A DNA stretch of 64,000 nucleotides from CAKAHY01 sp963522175 (GCA_963522175.1 CAUQXC010000002.1:1-64000); one strand, 5' to 3'; counted from the first letter of the stretch, positions 26,126-35,282 are shown. Notes: generated from the letters alone by a model not told the origin. Program-made: numbers and translations.

Positions 26126-26183
26126 TTTCTGCAGTTGTATCATATCATAGTTGAAAGCGGATTTGGATTTAATAGTGTAGGGT

Positions 26184-26528
26184 ATGGACAATATTTTAGA
26201 GCAGGATTTATTATTTGATTTTTACGGTGAACTTCTAAGTGAAAAGCAGAAGAAAATTTATAGCGAAGTTGTTTTTTACGATTACTCCATAAGTGAAGTG
26301 GCAAAGGATGAAGGAATATCACGGCAAAGTGTGAGTGACATGATTAAGCGTTGCGATAAAACCCTACTCTCTTATGAAGAAAAACTGGGTTTGGTCAAAA
26401 AGTTTTTAAAAACCAAGGCTCTTGTTTATGAAATCAAAAAACTCGGAAAACAATGTATGGAAGAGAAAAACCTTGATTTGATTTTAAAAATAGATGAAAT
26501 ATCGGATAATATTCTTGATTTTTTATAG
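26184..26528 (+). CDS. ylxM: YlxM/p13-like helix-turn-helix protein (UPF0122), SRP-associated
   Basis: The 114-residue protein has a sigma-region-4-like helix-turn-helix (YSISEVAKDEGISRQSVSDMIKRC) typical of UPF0122. The family is encoded next to ffh throughout Firmicutes, and the Streptococcus homologue has been reported to act on SRP GTPase activity. Here it starts upstream of ffh with an 8-bp gap, which supports the call. The RBS is poor (TAGGG four bases before the ATG). Confidence 0.88.
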   Translation: MDNILEQDLLFDFYGELLSEKQKKIYSEVVFYDYSISEVAKDEGISRQSVSDMIKRCDKTLLSYEEKLGLVKKFLKTKALVYEIKKLGKQCMEEKNLDLILKIDEISDNILDFL

Positions 26529-26536
26529 GAGAAAAT

Positions 26537-27892
26537 ATGGCATTTGAAAGTTTATCTGAAAAACTGCAAAATGTTTTTAAAAATTTAAGGGGCAAAGGAA
26601 AGCTCTCGGAAGCTGATGTAAAAGCCGCCTTAAAAGAAGTAAAAATAGCTCTTCTTGAAGCTGATGTTAATTTTAAGATAGTTAAGCAGTTTATAAATGA
26701 CATACAGGAAAGAGCGGTCGGAGCTGAGGTTTTGGATTCACTCACTCCCGGACAGCAGGTTATAAAAATAGTAAATGAAGAGCTCGTAAAGCTTATGGGC
26801 TCTGAAAGCGGTGAAATGAACATCAAGCCGCCTTCCGAAACAAGCATTATCATGATGGCGGGTTTGCAGGGTGCAGGTAAGACCACGACAGCGGCAAAGC
26901 TTGCCGGTAAATTCAGATCCAAGGGCTACAGCCCTTTGCTTGTGGCTTGCGACATATACAGACCTGCAGCTATTGAACAGCTTAAAGTAAACGGACAAAA
27001 GCAGGGTATACCTGTTTTTGAAATGGGTGTGTCAAAGCCTCTTGACATAATACAGGCTGCCCTTAAAGAGGCAAAAGATAAGCATAATAACCTCATAATT
27101 ATAGATACAGCGGGACGACTTCACATAGATGAAGAGATGATGAATGAGCTTAGTGAGATAAAAAGTAATTTTACTATAGACTGTACGGTTCTTGTAGTCG
27201 ATGCGATGACGGGACAGGATGCCGTAAATGTTGCCTCAAGCTTTAATGAAAGGCTCGGCATAGACGGTGTTATAGTAACAAAGCTTGACGGTGATACAAG
27301 AGGCGGTGCGGCTCTTTCGATTAAAGCGGTTACGGGAAAACCTATATTTTATGCAGGTATGGGTGAAAAGCTTTCAGATCTTGAACAATTTTATCCGGAT
27401 CGTATGGCAAGCCGAATACTCGGTATGGGCGATATCCTAAGCCTTATAGAAAAAGCCGAGCTTAATATGGATGAGACGAAAACCAAGGAGCTTGCAAAAA
27501 GACTTAAAAAAGCCGAATTTGACTTTAATGACTTTTTGGATCAAATGAATCAGCTTAAAAAAATAGGCGGTGTAAACAGTTTATTATCTATGTTACCGGG
27601 AATGGGAGCCGCCGCCAATATGCCCGAAGTCAGTGATAAGCACCTTGGAAAAATCGAAGCAATAATACTCAGTATGACGCTTGCGGAACGTTCGGATCCT
27701 TCCATACTTAACCCTTCGAGGAAAAATCGTATCGCAAAGGGAGCAGGTGTAAGTATAAACGAAGTTAACCGTATAGTTAAACAATTCGAGCAGATGAAAA
27801 AGTTTATGAAGCAATTTTCAGGCATGGGCGGTAACAAAAGAATGGGCGGTTTCGGAGGCCTTTTCGGAAACAAATTCAAGTTACCGTTTTAA
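26537..27892 (+). CDS. ffh: signal recognition particle protein Ffh (SRP54)
   Basis: Ffh binds signal sequences and 4.5S/6S RNA and docks with FtsY. The 451-residue product has an N domain, a GTPase domain with GLQGAGKT (109-116), DIYRPAAIEQL, DTAGRL and TKLDGDTRGG, and a Met-rich M domain from about 325 to the end with SMLPGMG and RKNRIAKGAG. The C-terminal tail is Gly/Met-rich. TAGGAG precedes the ATG. It leads into the ribosome assembly cluster starting with rpsP. Confidence 0.97.
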   Translation: MAFESLSEKLQNVFKNLRGKGKLSEADVKAALKEVKIALLEADVNFKIVKQFINDIQERAVGAEVLDSLTPGQQVIKIVNEELVKLMGSESGEMNIKPPSETSIIMMAGLQGAGKTTTAAKLAGKFRSKGYSPLLVACDIYRPAAIEQLKVNGQKQGIPVFEMGVSKPLDIIQAALKEAKDKHNNLIIIDTAGRLHIDEEMMNELSEIKSNFTIDCTVLVVDAMTGQDAVNVASSFNERLGIDGVIVTKLDGDTRGGAALSIKAVTGKPIFYAGMGEKLSDLEQFYPDRMASRILGMGDILSLIEKAELNMDETKTKELAKRLKKAEFDFNDFLDQMNQLKKIGGVNSLLSMLPGMGAAANMPEVSDKHLGKIEAIILSMTLAERSDPSILNPSRKNRIAKGAGVSINEVNRIVKQFEQMKKFMKQFSGMGGNKRMGGFGGLFGNKFKLPF

Positions 27893-27960
27893 ATCATCAA
27901 AACAGCATCTACAATGCTTTTGAATATATATATATAATTAATTTTTAAAGGAGTAAAAAA

Positions 27961-28203
27961 ATGGCAGTAAAAATGAGATTAAGAAGAATGGGACAGAAGA
28001 AGGCACCTTTCTATAGAGTAGTGGTAGCGGATTCAAGATCTCCAAGAGACGGAAGATTTATCGAAGAGGTTGGATACTACAATCCTACAGTAGAACCAAG
28101 TGTTATCAAATTTGATGAAGAACTCACAAAAAAGTGGTTATCTCAGGGTGCTCAGCCTACAGACAGAGTAGCTAAGCTTTTAAAGAATGCCGGCATCGAA
28201 TAA
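27961..28203 (+). CDS. rpsP: 30S ribosomal protein S16 (bS16)
   Basis: The 80-residue small-subunit protein starts AVKMRLRRMGQKKAPFYRVV, then DSRSPRDGRFIEEVGYYNP, diagnostic of S16. An AAAGGAG box lies eight bases before the ATG. It opens the conserved rpsP-khpA-rimM-trmD-rplS order. Confidence 0.97.
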   Translation: MAVKMRLRRMGQKKAPFYRVVVADSRSPRDGRFIEEVGYYNPTVEPSVIKFDEELTKKWLSQGAQPTDRVAKLLKNAGIE

Positions 28204-28221
28204 AATTCGAGGAGGTAACTA

Positions 28222-28449
28222 ATGAAGGATTTAGTGGAAACTATCGCAAAAGCACTGGTTGATAAGCCTGAGGCTGTGGTGGTTACGGAAACTCAAACAG
28301 AGGAAGGAATATTACTTGAGTTGAGTGTCGACACGGAAGATATGGGTAAGGTTATCGGAAAATCCGGGAAAATAGCCAAAGCTATACGAAATGTTGTTAA
28401 AGCGGCAGCAAAAAGCTCCGATAAAAAAGTAGTATTCGAAATACGATAA
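28222..28449 (+). CDS. khpA: KH-domain RNA-binding protein KhpA (YlqC)
   Basis: The 75-residue protein is a single KH domain with the GxxG loop in KVIGKSGKIAKAIRNVV. KhpA pairs with KhpB and binds many RNAs in Gram-positive bacteria, affecting cell elongation and division. It lies 18 bp after rpsP, behind GAGGAGG, in the position always taken by ylqC/khpA. Confidence 0.93.
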   Translation: MKDLVETIAKALVDKPEAVVVTETQTEEGILLELSVDTEDMGKVIGKSGKIAKAIRNVVKAAAKSSDKKVVFEIR

Positions 28450-28508
28450 GTACTGAGGGAGGCTTACAAAGTTTTGTAGCTTTCCTTTTTTCCTTATAAG
28501 GAGAGTAA

Positions 28509-29027
28509 ATGTTAAAAGAAATAAGAATAGGAGTAATAAGCAGTTCCCACGGTATTAAAGGAGAAGCAAAGGTTTTTCCTACCACGGATGATATCGAACA
28601 TTTTAAGAATATTAAGAGCTGTACTTTGGTTTCGGAAGACTTAAAGGTAAGAATCGAGCTGAAGCTTGAATATACAAAACCAAATAAAAATATGCTTATA
28701 TGCAAATTTTCCCAAATAAATACTCCCGAAGAGTTGCTTAAATACAGAGGCTTTTCTTTATATGTAGACAGAGAGACTTTGCCGAAACCAAAATCAAACG
28801 AGAACTATATAGGAGATTTGATAGGTCTCGATGTTATCAGCGACACAGGTGAGAGATTGGGCGTTGTCAAAGATGTTTTTCCTACGGGAGCAAATCATGT
28901 TATGGAAGTTTTGCTTGATAATAAGAAATCCCTTCTGATCCCTTACATAAAGAACTGTATACTGGATGTGGATTTAGACAAAAATACCGTTTTAGTTCAT
29001 CTGCTTGACGGTTTGCTTGATATATAG
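28509..29027 (+). CDS. rimM: 16S rRNA processing protein RimM
   Basis: RimM assists maturation of the 30S head and binds S19. The 172-residue product has the N-terminal RimM barrel (IGVISSSHGIKGEAKVFPTT) and a C-terminal PRC barrel (YIGDLIGLDVISDTGERLG, HVMEVL, LIPYI). The start follows AAGGAGAG. trmD begins 9 bp after the stop. Confidence 0.95.
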   Translation: MLKEIRIGVISSSHGIKGEAKVFPTTDDIEHFKNIKSCTLVSEDLKVRIELKLEYTKPNKNMLICKFSQINTPEELLKYRGFSLYVDRETLPKPKSNENYIGDLIGLDVISDTGERLGVVKDVFPTGANHVMEVLLDNKKSLLIPYIKNCILDVDLDKNTVLVHLLDGLLDI

Positions 29028-29036
29028 GAGAAGTAG

Positions 29037-29771
29037 ATGAAATTTTATGTTCTTACATTATTTCCTGAAATGATAGATACGATTATGAGTACAAGCATAA
29101 TAGGCAGAGCCAAGGAAAAGGGCTTATTTGAAACGGAAATAATAAATATACGTGATTTTTCGAATGATAAGCACAGAAGGGTCGATGATTACCCGTATGG
29201 CGGCGGCGCAGGCATGCTTATGCAGTGTGAGCCTATATATAATGCTTACAAAGATATTTGTACCCGTTCAAATAAAAAACCTGTATTACTTTATACAAGC
29301 CCGCAGGGAAGGGTATTTGACCAAAACATGGCTAAGGAGCTTGCGGCTGAGGAAGACCTAATCATACTTTGCGGACATTATGAGGGCGTTGATGAGAGGG
29401 TTCTCGAGCTTACATATGCGATTCCCGTATCAATCGGAGATTACGTTCTTACAGGCGGAGAGCTTCCCGCCATGGTTATGATTGACAGCATAAGCCGTAT
29501 GCTTGACGGCGTACTTAGCAATAAAGAAAGCGGAGATAGCGAAAGCTTTGAAAATAATTTGCTTGAATATCCGCAGTATACCCGTCCCGAAGTATTTATG
29601 GACAAAAAAGTACCGGATGTTCTGCTTTCGGGACATCATAAAAATATAGAAATATGGAAAAAAGAAGAGTCTATAAAAAGAACTCTCGAACGAAGACCGG
29701 ATTTGCTGGAAAAGGCGGAGCTTAACCCAAAAGAAAAGCTTTTTCTTGAAAATCTTAAAAAAAATGTTTGA
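29037..29771 (+). CDS. trmD: tRNA (guanine-37-N1)-methyltransferase
   Basis: TrmD methylates G37 next to the anticodon and prevents frameshifting. The 244-residue product has the SPOUT-fold features: LTLFPEM, the VDDYPYGGGAGM loop, LCGHYEGVDERV and the knot segment SIGDYVLTGGELPAMVMID that binds AdoMet. The start follows TAGGAG. Its stop overlaps the -35 region of the rplS promoter. Confidence 0.97.
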   Translation: MKFYVLTLFPEMIDTIMSTSIIGRAKEKGLFETEIINIRDFSNDKHRRVDDYPYGGGAGMLMQCEPIYNAYKDICTRSNKKPVLLYTSPQGRVFDQNMAKELAAEEDLIILCGHYEGVDERVLELTYAIPVSIGDYVLTGGELPAMVMIDSISRMLDGVLSNKESGDSESFENNLLEYPQYTRPEVFMDKKVPDVLLSGHHKNIEIWKKEESIKRTLERRPDLLEKAELNPKEKLFLENLKKNV

Positions 29772-29796
29772 TTTTATCATTGTTTTATGGTAAACT
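29768..29796 (+). promoter_or_regulatory. promoter for rplS
   Basis: TTGATT (29768-29773) and TAAACT (29791-29796) are 17 bp apart, overlapping the trmD stop codon. Transcription would start near 29803, leaving a leader of about 75 bases. Confidence 0.55.
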
Positions 29797-29802
29797 ACTT
29801 TA

Positions 29803-29876
29803 GTTGTGAAAGAAGAGATATTCCTCTGGCAGAGCATGCATAAGAATGTCAAATTTAATTTTAGGAGGTTCACACG
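29803..29876 (+). promoter_or_regulatory. rplS leader, possible L19 autoregulatory RNA
   Basis: The leader between promoter and rplS contains small self-complementary pieces (AGAG...CTCT near 29814-29827 and GCATGC near 29836). L19 leader RNAs are known in Firmicutes at this place. The match is by position only. Confidence 0.35.
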
Positions 29877-30224
29877 ATGAATGAAATAATCAGAAGTATT
29901 GAAGCCGCTACACTTAAGGAGCAGGCACCCGAGTTTAATGTAGGTGATACCGTAAGAGTACACAATAAGATTAAAGAGGGTAACAAAGAGAGAATCCAGA
30001 TTTTTGAGGGAACAGTTCTCAAGAGACAAAACGGCGGAGCAAGAGAAACCTTTACTGTAAGAAAAAATTCAAACGGTATCGGCGTAGAGAAGACATGGCC
30101 TGTACATTCTCCTTTCGTAGAGAAGGTTGAAGTTATCAGAAGAGGTAAGGTAAGAAGAGCTAAACTTAATTATCTTCGTGACAGAGTCGGCAAATCGGCT
30201 AAGGTTAAGGAACTCATTAAATAA
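29877..30224 (+). CDS. rplS: 50S ribosomal protein L19 (bL19)
   Basis: The 115-residue protein lies at the 30S-50S interface. Motifs are FNVGDTVRVHNKIKEG, RIQIFEGTVLKRQNGG, ETFTVRKNSNGIGVEKTWP and the basic end RAKLNYLRDRVGKSAKVKE. TAGGAGG precedes the ATG. It has its own promoter and a terminator at 30245-30274. Confidence 0.97.
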   Translation: MNEIIRSIEAATLKEQAPEFNVGDTVRVHNKIKEGNKERIQIFEGTVLKRQNGGARETFTVRKNSNGIGVEKTWPVHSPFVEKVEVIRRGKVRRAKLNYLRDRVGKSAKVKELIK

Positions 30225-30244
30225 GTTAATCAGATTTGAAGCCA

Positions 30245-30274
30245 AGGGGTGTATACATTGTATATACCTCTTTT
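30245..30274 (+). terminator. intrinsic terminator after rplS
   Basis: Bases 30245-30255 pair with 30261-30271 (with G-T wobbles) around a five-base loop, followed by T residues. Confidence 0.7.
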
Positions 30275-30370
30275 AAATTTATATACCTCTGTTTTAAAAC
30301 TTGAAAATATGGTAGAATCATAAGGAAAAAAACTGTTTATTCCACAACTATGAATAGGAGATGTAAAACT

Positions 30371-31243
30371 ATGAATATTCAATGGTATCCCGGTCACATG
30401 ACCAAAGCCAAGAGGGCAATGAGTGAGGATATTAAAATAATAGACTTAATAATAGAAATGACGGATGCAAGAGCGCCCATGGCGAGCAGAAATCCCGATA
30501 TAGATAAGCTGGCAGGTAATAAAGCAAGGCTTATTATCCTTAATAAGGCAGATACCGCTGATGAATCCGTAAACAGACAGTGGCTTAAATATTTTAATTC
30601 CTTGGGCTATGAATGTCTTTTGATGGATTCAAGGCAAAAAACGGATATTAAAAAGCTCTTATCACTAATTGAAAAAGCCTGTAGTGCTAAAAGAGAGAGG
30701 GATAAAAAGCGAGGAATAATAAACAGACCCATAAGAGCCATGGTTACCGGAATACCTAATGTAGGCAAGTCGACTCTTATAAATTCGATATCGGGAAAAG
30801 CGAGCGCAAAAACCGGAAATAAGCCGGGAGTTACAAAAGGCAATCAATGGATAAGATTAAATAAAAATGTTGAACTTTTGGACACTCCGGGTATACTTTG
30901 GCCAAAATTTGAGGATGAACATGTAGGAGAAATGCTTGCTTTTATCGGAAGCATAAACGATATGGTTGTTGATACAAGAGAGCTTACAACGGAGCTTATT
31001 GCATGGTTTTTGGAAAATAAACCCGAAACCTTGGAGGAAGTGTTTGAGAGTCGTTCCGGGAATAAATTTGATGTTCTTACGGATATAGCCAAAAAAAGAA
31101 ATTGTCTCGCAAAAGGTGACGAGTATGATTATGACAAAGCCGCTCTGATATTTATAAATGAATTCAGAAGCGGAAAATTGGGAAAAATCAGCTTGGAAAA
31201 GCCTGACATAACAGAGGGAGAACCGGATAATGAGAAAGCTTAG
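30371..31243 (+). CDS. rbgA: ribosome biogenesis GTPase RbgA (YlqF)
   Basis: RbgA is a circularly permuted GTPase needed for a late step of 50S assembly. The 290-residue product starts MNIQWYPGHMTKAKR, the family hallmark. It has the permuted order: G4 LNKAD first, then G1 GIPNVGKST, then G3 DTPG. The ATG at 30371 is used rather than 30350 because TAGGAG lies between them and the family starts at this Met. The end overlaps rnhB by 14 bp. Confidence 0.95.
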   Translation: MNIQWYPGHMTKAKRAMSEDIKIIDLIIEMTDARAPMASRNPDIDKLAGNKARLIILNKADTADESVNRQWLKYFNSLGYECLLMDSRQKTDIKKLLSLIEKACSAKRERDKKRGIINRPIRAMVTGIPNVGKSTLINSISGKASAKTGNKPGVTKGNQWIRLNKNVELLDTPGILWPKFEDEHVGEMLAFIGSINDMVVDTRELTTELIAWFLENKPETLEEVFESRSGNKFDVLTDIAKKRNCLAKGDEYDYDKAALIFINEFRSGKLGKISLEKPDITEGEPDNEKA

Positions 31244-31886
31244 CGAAGAAAAGATGAAGGCGGAGTGTGAAAGAACCGAAGCCTTATACGAATATGAAAA
31301 AAAATATTCAAGCTATAAATATATTTGCGGAATAGATGAAGTAGGAAGAGGCCCCTATGCGGGACCGGTTATAGCCGCTGCGGTCATTCTTCCGAAAGAT
31401 GAAAAAATCTTATTTCTGAATGATTCCAAAAAATTAAGTGAGAAAAAAAGGGAAGAATTATTTGATATTATCAATGAAAAAGCTCTTGCCGTCGGCATAG
31501 GTAGGGTGGATCCCGAAGAAATAGATAAGATCAATATTTTGCAAGCCACTTATAAAGCTATGCAAACAGCAATATCAAAGCTTAAAATTGTTCCGGATAT
31601 TTTACTTAACGATGCCGTAACTATACCCGAAATCTCCATAAAACAAATTCCTCTTGTACACGGAGATGCACTCAGCGCAAGCATAGCCGCCGCAAGCATA
31701 ATAGCAAAGGTTACAAGGGACAGAATAATGTGTGAATATGATATTAAGTATCCGGCTTACTTATTTGCAAAGAACAAGGGCTACGGAACACGGGAGCATG
31801 AAAAAGCAATATATACACACGGTCTTTCAGCCATTCACAGAAAGAGCTTTTGTAAAAAGTTTTTGCAGGAAAAAAATGGAGAATAA
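31230..31886 (+). CDS. rnhB: ribonuclease HII
   Basis: RNase HII removes RNA from RNA-DNA hybrids and single ribonucleotides from DNA. The 218-residue product has GIDEVGRGPYAGPV with the catalytic Asp-Glu, LNDSKKLSEKKRE, ILLNDAV and HGDALSASIAAASIIAKVTRD. The usual D(G/A) site reads LLNDAV, keeping the Asp. It overlaps rbgA at its start and yraN at its end, so the three are tightly coupled. Confidence 0.95.
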   Translation: MRKLSEEKMKAECERTEALYEYEKKYSSYKYICGIDEVGRGPYAGPVIAAAVILPKDEKILFLNDSKKLSEKKREELFDIINEKALAVGIGRVDPEEIDKINILQATYKAMQTAISKLKIVPDILLNDAVTIPEISIKQIPLVHGDALSASIAAASIIAKVTRDRIMCEYDIKYPAYLFAKNKGYGTREHEKAIYTHGLSAIHRKSFCKKFLQEKNGE

Positions 31887-32220
31887 AAGGAGTTTAGGTG
31901 CTTTTTATGAAACTGTAGCCTGCGAATTTCTTTCATCTGAGGGATTTAAAGTTTTGGACAGAAACTTCAGGCTAAGAAACGGAGAAATAGATATAATAGG
32001 TATAGATACGGATGCTTACCTGTGTTTTGTTGAAGTAAAGTACAGGAAAACCAAAGCTTTGGGTACAGCTCTTGAGGCAGTTACTTTAAATAAAGCCAAA
32101 CAGGTGAGAAAAATGGCTGAATTTTATTTATACAGCAAAAGATTACAGGACTTTGATGTGCGTTTTGATATCATCGCCATAGACGGAAATAAGCTGGAAT
32201 GGATAAAAAATGCTTTTTAA
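31876..32220 (+). CDS. yraN: UPF0102 protein YraN, putative endonuclease-fold
   Basis: The 114-residue protein has the UPF0102 signature: GAFYETVACEFLSSEGFKVL, RNFRLRNGEIDII and LCFVEVKYRK, the E...GEIDII...FVEVK layout of a restriction-endonuclease-like fold. Activity is not established for most members. The ATG at 31876 gives the family N-terminus (ENKRSLG) and has AGGA six bases upstream; it overlaps rnhB by 11 bp. The rnhB-yraN order is widely conserved. Confidence 0.9.
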   Translation: MENKRSLGAFYETVACEFLSSEGFKVLDRNFRLRNGEIDIIGIDTDAYLCFVEVKYRKTKALGTALEAVTLNKAKQVRKMAEFYLYSKRLQDFDVRFDIIAIDGNKLEWIKNAF

Positions 32221-32231
32221 AAGGAGGTTGC

Positions 32232-33083
32232 ATGAGAAACTGGGTCAGAAAAAATACCGGCTGTGAGGTGGAAGAAAAAATCGGAGAAAATTCCGTTCCT
32301 TATCTTTCTTTTACCGCACTTGAAAAAACCGGGCTTGTCAAACACGGGTTTTCCACAAAATTCGGCGGAGTAAGTACGGGGGATTTTGAAAGTATGAATC
32401 TGAGTATATCCAAGCCCGACAAGCCTGAAAATGTGAAAGAAAACTTCAGACGTATTACCAAAGCAATAGGAATAGAATACGATTCACTTTGCTTGTCTTA
32501 TCAGATTCATTCTACAAATGTGAAGCCGGTAGGGGAAGAGGATAGGGGACTCGGAATAATAAAAGACAGACCTTACAATGATATAGACGGTTTAATAACG
32601 AATTCAAATAAGGTATCTTTAGTAACTTTCTTTGCGGACTGTATACCTTTATTTTTTGTGGACACCAAAAACAAGGCTATAGGCTTATCTCATTCGGGCT
32701 GGAGAGGAACCGTAGGTAAAATGGCACAGGTCACTCTTAATGCTATGACGGATAATTACAACAGCTCACCTTCGGATATAATACTTTGCATAGGGCCCGG
32801 AATATGTAAGGATTGTTATGAGGTTTCCTCCGATGTATATGAGGAATTCAAAAAGAATTTCAATTTTTGTGATATAAACACTATAATAAGCCCTAATAAA
32901 AAAGGAAGATATCAGCTTGATTTATACGAGGCTAACAGGCAACTTGCCCTTAATATAGGTATACCTGAAGAAAATATACATGTTTCGGATATTTGTACTC
33001 ATTGTAACAGTGAATATTTGTTTTCTCACAGAAAGCACGGAGACAGACGAGGAAATCTTGCTGCATTTTTAGCTTTAAAATAA
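32232..33083 (+). CDS. YfiH/LACC1-family purine nucleoside phosphorylase-like enzyme
   Basis: The 283-residue protein belongs to the YfiH/YlmD (cytosolic multicopper oxidase-like) family, reported to act as purine nucleoside phosphorylase and adenosine deaminase. The conserved zinc ligands appear as CLSYQIHSTNV (His), FFADCIPLFF (Cys) and GLSHSGWRGTVGKMA (His). Late motifs are CIGPGICKDCYEV and SHRKHGDRRGNLAAFL. The ATG at 32232 follows AAGGAGGT; the longer frame overlaps yraN. It ends the ribosomal maturation cluster. Confidence 0.9.
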   Translation: MRNWVRKNTGCEVEEKIGENSVPYLSFTALEKTGLVKHGFSTKFGGVSTGDFESMNLSISKPDKPENVKENFRRITKAIGIEYDSLCLSYQIHSTNVKPVGEEDRGLGIIKDRPYNDIDGLITNSNKVSLVTFFADCIPLFFVDTKNKAIGLSHSGWRGTVGKMAQVTLNAMTDNYNSSPSDIILCIGPGICKDCYEVSSDVYEEFKKNFNFCDINTIISPNKKGRYQLDLYEANRQLALNIGIPEENIHVSDICTHCNSEYLFSHRKHGDRRGNLAAFLALK

Positions 33084-33204
33084 AACATTTTTTTAACAAT
33101 TTTCTTTTAAAAAAACACTTAAAAAGCTAGAGTTTATTATAAAAATATGGTATTCTTTAGGTTGTAATCCTGAAAGGGACACTTCAATATTTAGGAGGTA
33201 AAAA

Positions 33205-34497
33205 ATGAATTACTTAGAAATCGAGAAGGTAATCGGTAGAGAAATTTTAGACTCAAGAGGTAATCCTACAGTTGAGGCTGAGGTTTATTTAGTTGACGGC
33301 ACTATAGGAAGAGGTACCGCACCGAGCGGTGCATCAACAGGAGAGTTTGAGGCTCTTGAGCTTAGAGACGGCGGTAACCGCTATCTTGGAAAGGGTGTTG
33401 AGAAAGCGGTAAATAATATTAATACAACAATCAATGATGTATTGGTAGGCATGGACGCTTCAGATGTTTATGCTATAGATGCGGCTATGATAGCGGCTGA
33501 CGGAACAAAAGACAAGTCAAAGCTCGGCGCTAATGCGATTCTTGCAGTTTCAATAGCAGCGGCAAGAGCTGCAGCTATTTCATTGGATATTCCGCTTTAC
33601 AAATTCCTTGGCGGTGTAAATGCAAACAGACTTCCGGTTCCTATGATGAACATATTAAACGGTGGAGCACATGCTACAAATACTGTTGATATTCAGGAGT
33701 TTATGATTATGCCTGTAGGAGCTCCAAGCTTTAAAGAGGCACTCAGATGGTGTGCGGAGGTTTTCCATGCACTTGCTAAGATTTTAAAATCGGAAGGTCT
33801 TGCTACATCAGTAGGTGATGAGGGCGGTTTTGCTCCTAACCTTGCAAGCGATGAGGATGCTATCAAGTATATTCTTAAGGCTGTTGAAGCTGCGGGCTAT
33901 AAGGCAGGTACGGATTTTATGATAGCTATAGATGCGGCTTCAAGCGAGTGGAAGACAGGTACTATAGGAAAATATCGTTTACCTAAGGCAGGCACCGAGT
34001 TTACATCTACGGAGCTTATAGCTTATTGGAAGAATCTTGTTGAAAAGTATCCTATCATCTCTATTGAGGACGGTCTTGATGAGGAAGATTGGGAAGGCTG
34101 GAAAGAGATTACAAAGGAACTTGGTTCAAAGGTTCAGTTGGTAGGAGACGATCTTTTTGTTACAAATACGGAAAGACTTTCTAAGGGTATTGAAATCGGT
34201 GCAGGTAACTCTATCCTTATCAAGCTTAACCAGATCGGTTCTGTGTCAGAGACTCTTGAAGCAATCAAGATGGCACACAAGGCAGGATATACCTCAATTT
34301 CATCTCACCGTTCAGGAGAGACCGAGGATACAACTATTGCCGACTTGGCTGTTGCACTTAATACATGCCAGATTAAAACAGGTGCTCCTAGCAGATCTGA
34401 GCGTGTTGCAAAATACAATCAGCTTCTCAGAATTGAGGAAGAATTGGGAGTTTCTGCGGTATATCCGGGAATTAAGGCTTTCAATGTAAAGAGATAA
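33205..34497 (+). CDS. eno: enolase
   Basis: Enolase converts 2-phosphoglycerate to phosphoenolpyruvate in glycolysis. The 430-residue product matches family length. Motifs are EILDSRGNPTVEAEV, GAPSFKEALRW, VGDEGGFAPNL, SIEDGLDEEDWEGW, LVGDDLFVTN and SHRSGETEDTTIADLAVA, covering the Mg ligands and the catalytic Lys and His region. TAGGAGGT precedes the ATG, and codon use looks optimised for high expression. A strong terminator follows. Confidence 0.98.
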   Translation: MNYLEIEKVIGREILDSRGNPTVEAEVYLVDGTIGRGTAPSGASTGEFEALELRDGGNRYLGKGVEKAVNNINTTINDVLVGMDASDVYAIDAAMIAADGTKDKSKLGANAILAVSIAAARAAAISLDIPLYKFLGGVNANRLPVPMMNILNGGAHATNTVDIQEFMIMPVGAPSFKEALRWCAEVFHALAKILKSEGLATSVGDEGGFAPNLASDEDAIKYILKAVEAAGYKAGTDFMIAIDAASSEWKTGTIGKYRLPKAGTEFTSTELIAYWKNLVEKYPIISIEDGLDEEDWEGWKEITKELGSKVQLVGDDLFVTNTERLSKGIEIGAGNSILIKLNQIGSVSETLEAIKMAHKAGYTSISSHRSGETEDTTIADLAVALNTCQIKTGAPSRSERVAKYNQLLRIEEELGVSAVYPGIKAFNVKR

Positions 34498-34802
34498 GCT
34501 GTGTATTAATATAAGCATAATATATGAGTATATAAATTTGAATATTAAAGAACCCGTTTTTTGCGGGTTCTTTTAATATTATAACTTACAGCAGCTTCAT
34601 AAAAGCTTTAAATTGCTCTAAATCTACTTGTTTTTTTAATCCGACTTGTTTTTATGGTAAATAATATTTAAACAATATTTAAAAAAATATCTATTTCAAA
34701 TATTTTTTTAAGGTGTATAATTACGCATGTGAACATTAAGTTGTTTGCAAATACAAATTTACTTGATGTTTGAAAACATCTAATTTTAAGGAGAAAAAAA
34801 TT
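34498..34802. other. 305-bp intergenic region between eno and the small lipoprotein gene
   Basis: It holds the eno terminator (34547-34576), then a very AT-rich stretch, and a TATAAT at 34716-34721 with no good -35 element. No gene or structured RNA was recognised. The AAGGAG box of the next gene is at the right end. Confidence 0.6.
34547..34576 (+). terminator. intrinsic terminator after eno
   Basis: A perfect 9-bp GC-containing stem (34548-34556 with 34564-34572), a seven-base loop, and a T-run lie 50 bp after the eno stop. Confidence 0.9.
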
Positions 34803-35177
34803 ATGAAAAAATTGATTTTAACAACTACACTTATCGCAGGAATGGCTGTTATGACAGCATGTAGCTCAGGTTCATCTTCAGAGACTACAGCAAAGGTTGA
34901 AGCAAGCGCTGAGAGCAAGGCTGAAGAAGTAAAGGTTGAAGCTAAAGCCGGCGAAGGTGATGTACAGGAGCTTGAAGGAACCATATCTGAGATTAAGAAT
35001 GTTTTGTTTGATGTAACAGATGCAAATGATACTACATACAGCTTTACATTTGACGGTGAGGCTCCAAAGGGCTTAGACACAGTTAAAGAAGGTGATAAAG
35101 TTAAAGTAACATTTAAGGGTGAGTTATCAGAAGTAGATCCTATCACAGACGTTGTATCTGTTGAGAAACTGAACTAA
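34803..35177 (+). CDS. small secreted lipoprotein with a beta-rich domain
   Basis: No named family is recognised. The 124-residue product has a lipoprotein signal peptide ending in the lipobox MTAC, so Cys20 would be lipidated and the protein anchored outside the membrane. Residues 21-55 are a Ser/Glu/Lys/Ala linker. Residues 58-124 form a compact domain (LEGTISEIKNVLFDV, YSFTFDG, VKEGDKVKVTFKGEL) that resembles an OB-fold or DUF-type beta barrel. AAGGAG precedes the ATG at 34803. Codon use and the strong flanking terminators suggest abundant monocistronic expression. Confidence 0.75.
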   Translation: MKKLILTTTLIAGMAVMTACSSGSSSETTAKVEASAESKAEEVKVEAKAGEGDVQELEGTISEIKNVLFDVTDANDTTYSFTFDGEAPKGLDTVKEGDKVKVTFKGELSEVDPITDVVSVEKLN

Positions 35178-35220
35178 TAGCATAATAACCTAATATATAC
35201 CTTGCAGCAAAATGCAGTAA

Positions 35221-35282
35221 AAGAACCGGGTTTCGGAATATAAGCTTATGTGGCTTGTATTCTTGAAACTCGGTTCTTTTTA
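35221..35282 (+). terminator. long hairpin terminator after the lipoprotein gene
   Basis: Two arms of about 25 bases (35221-35245 with 35252-35280, imperfect) begin and end with AAGAACC/GGTTCTT and are followed by TTTT. Confidence 0.8.
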
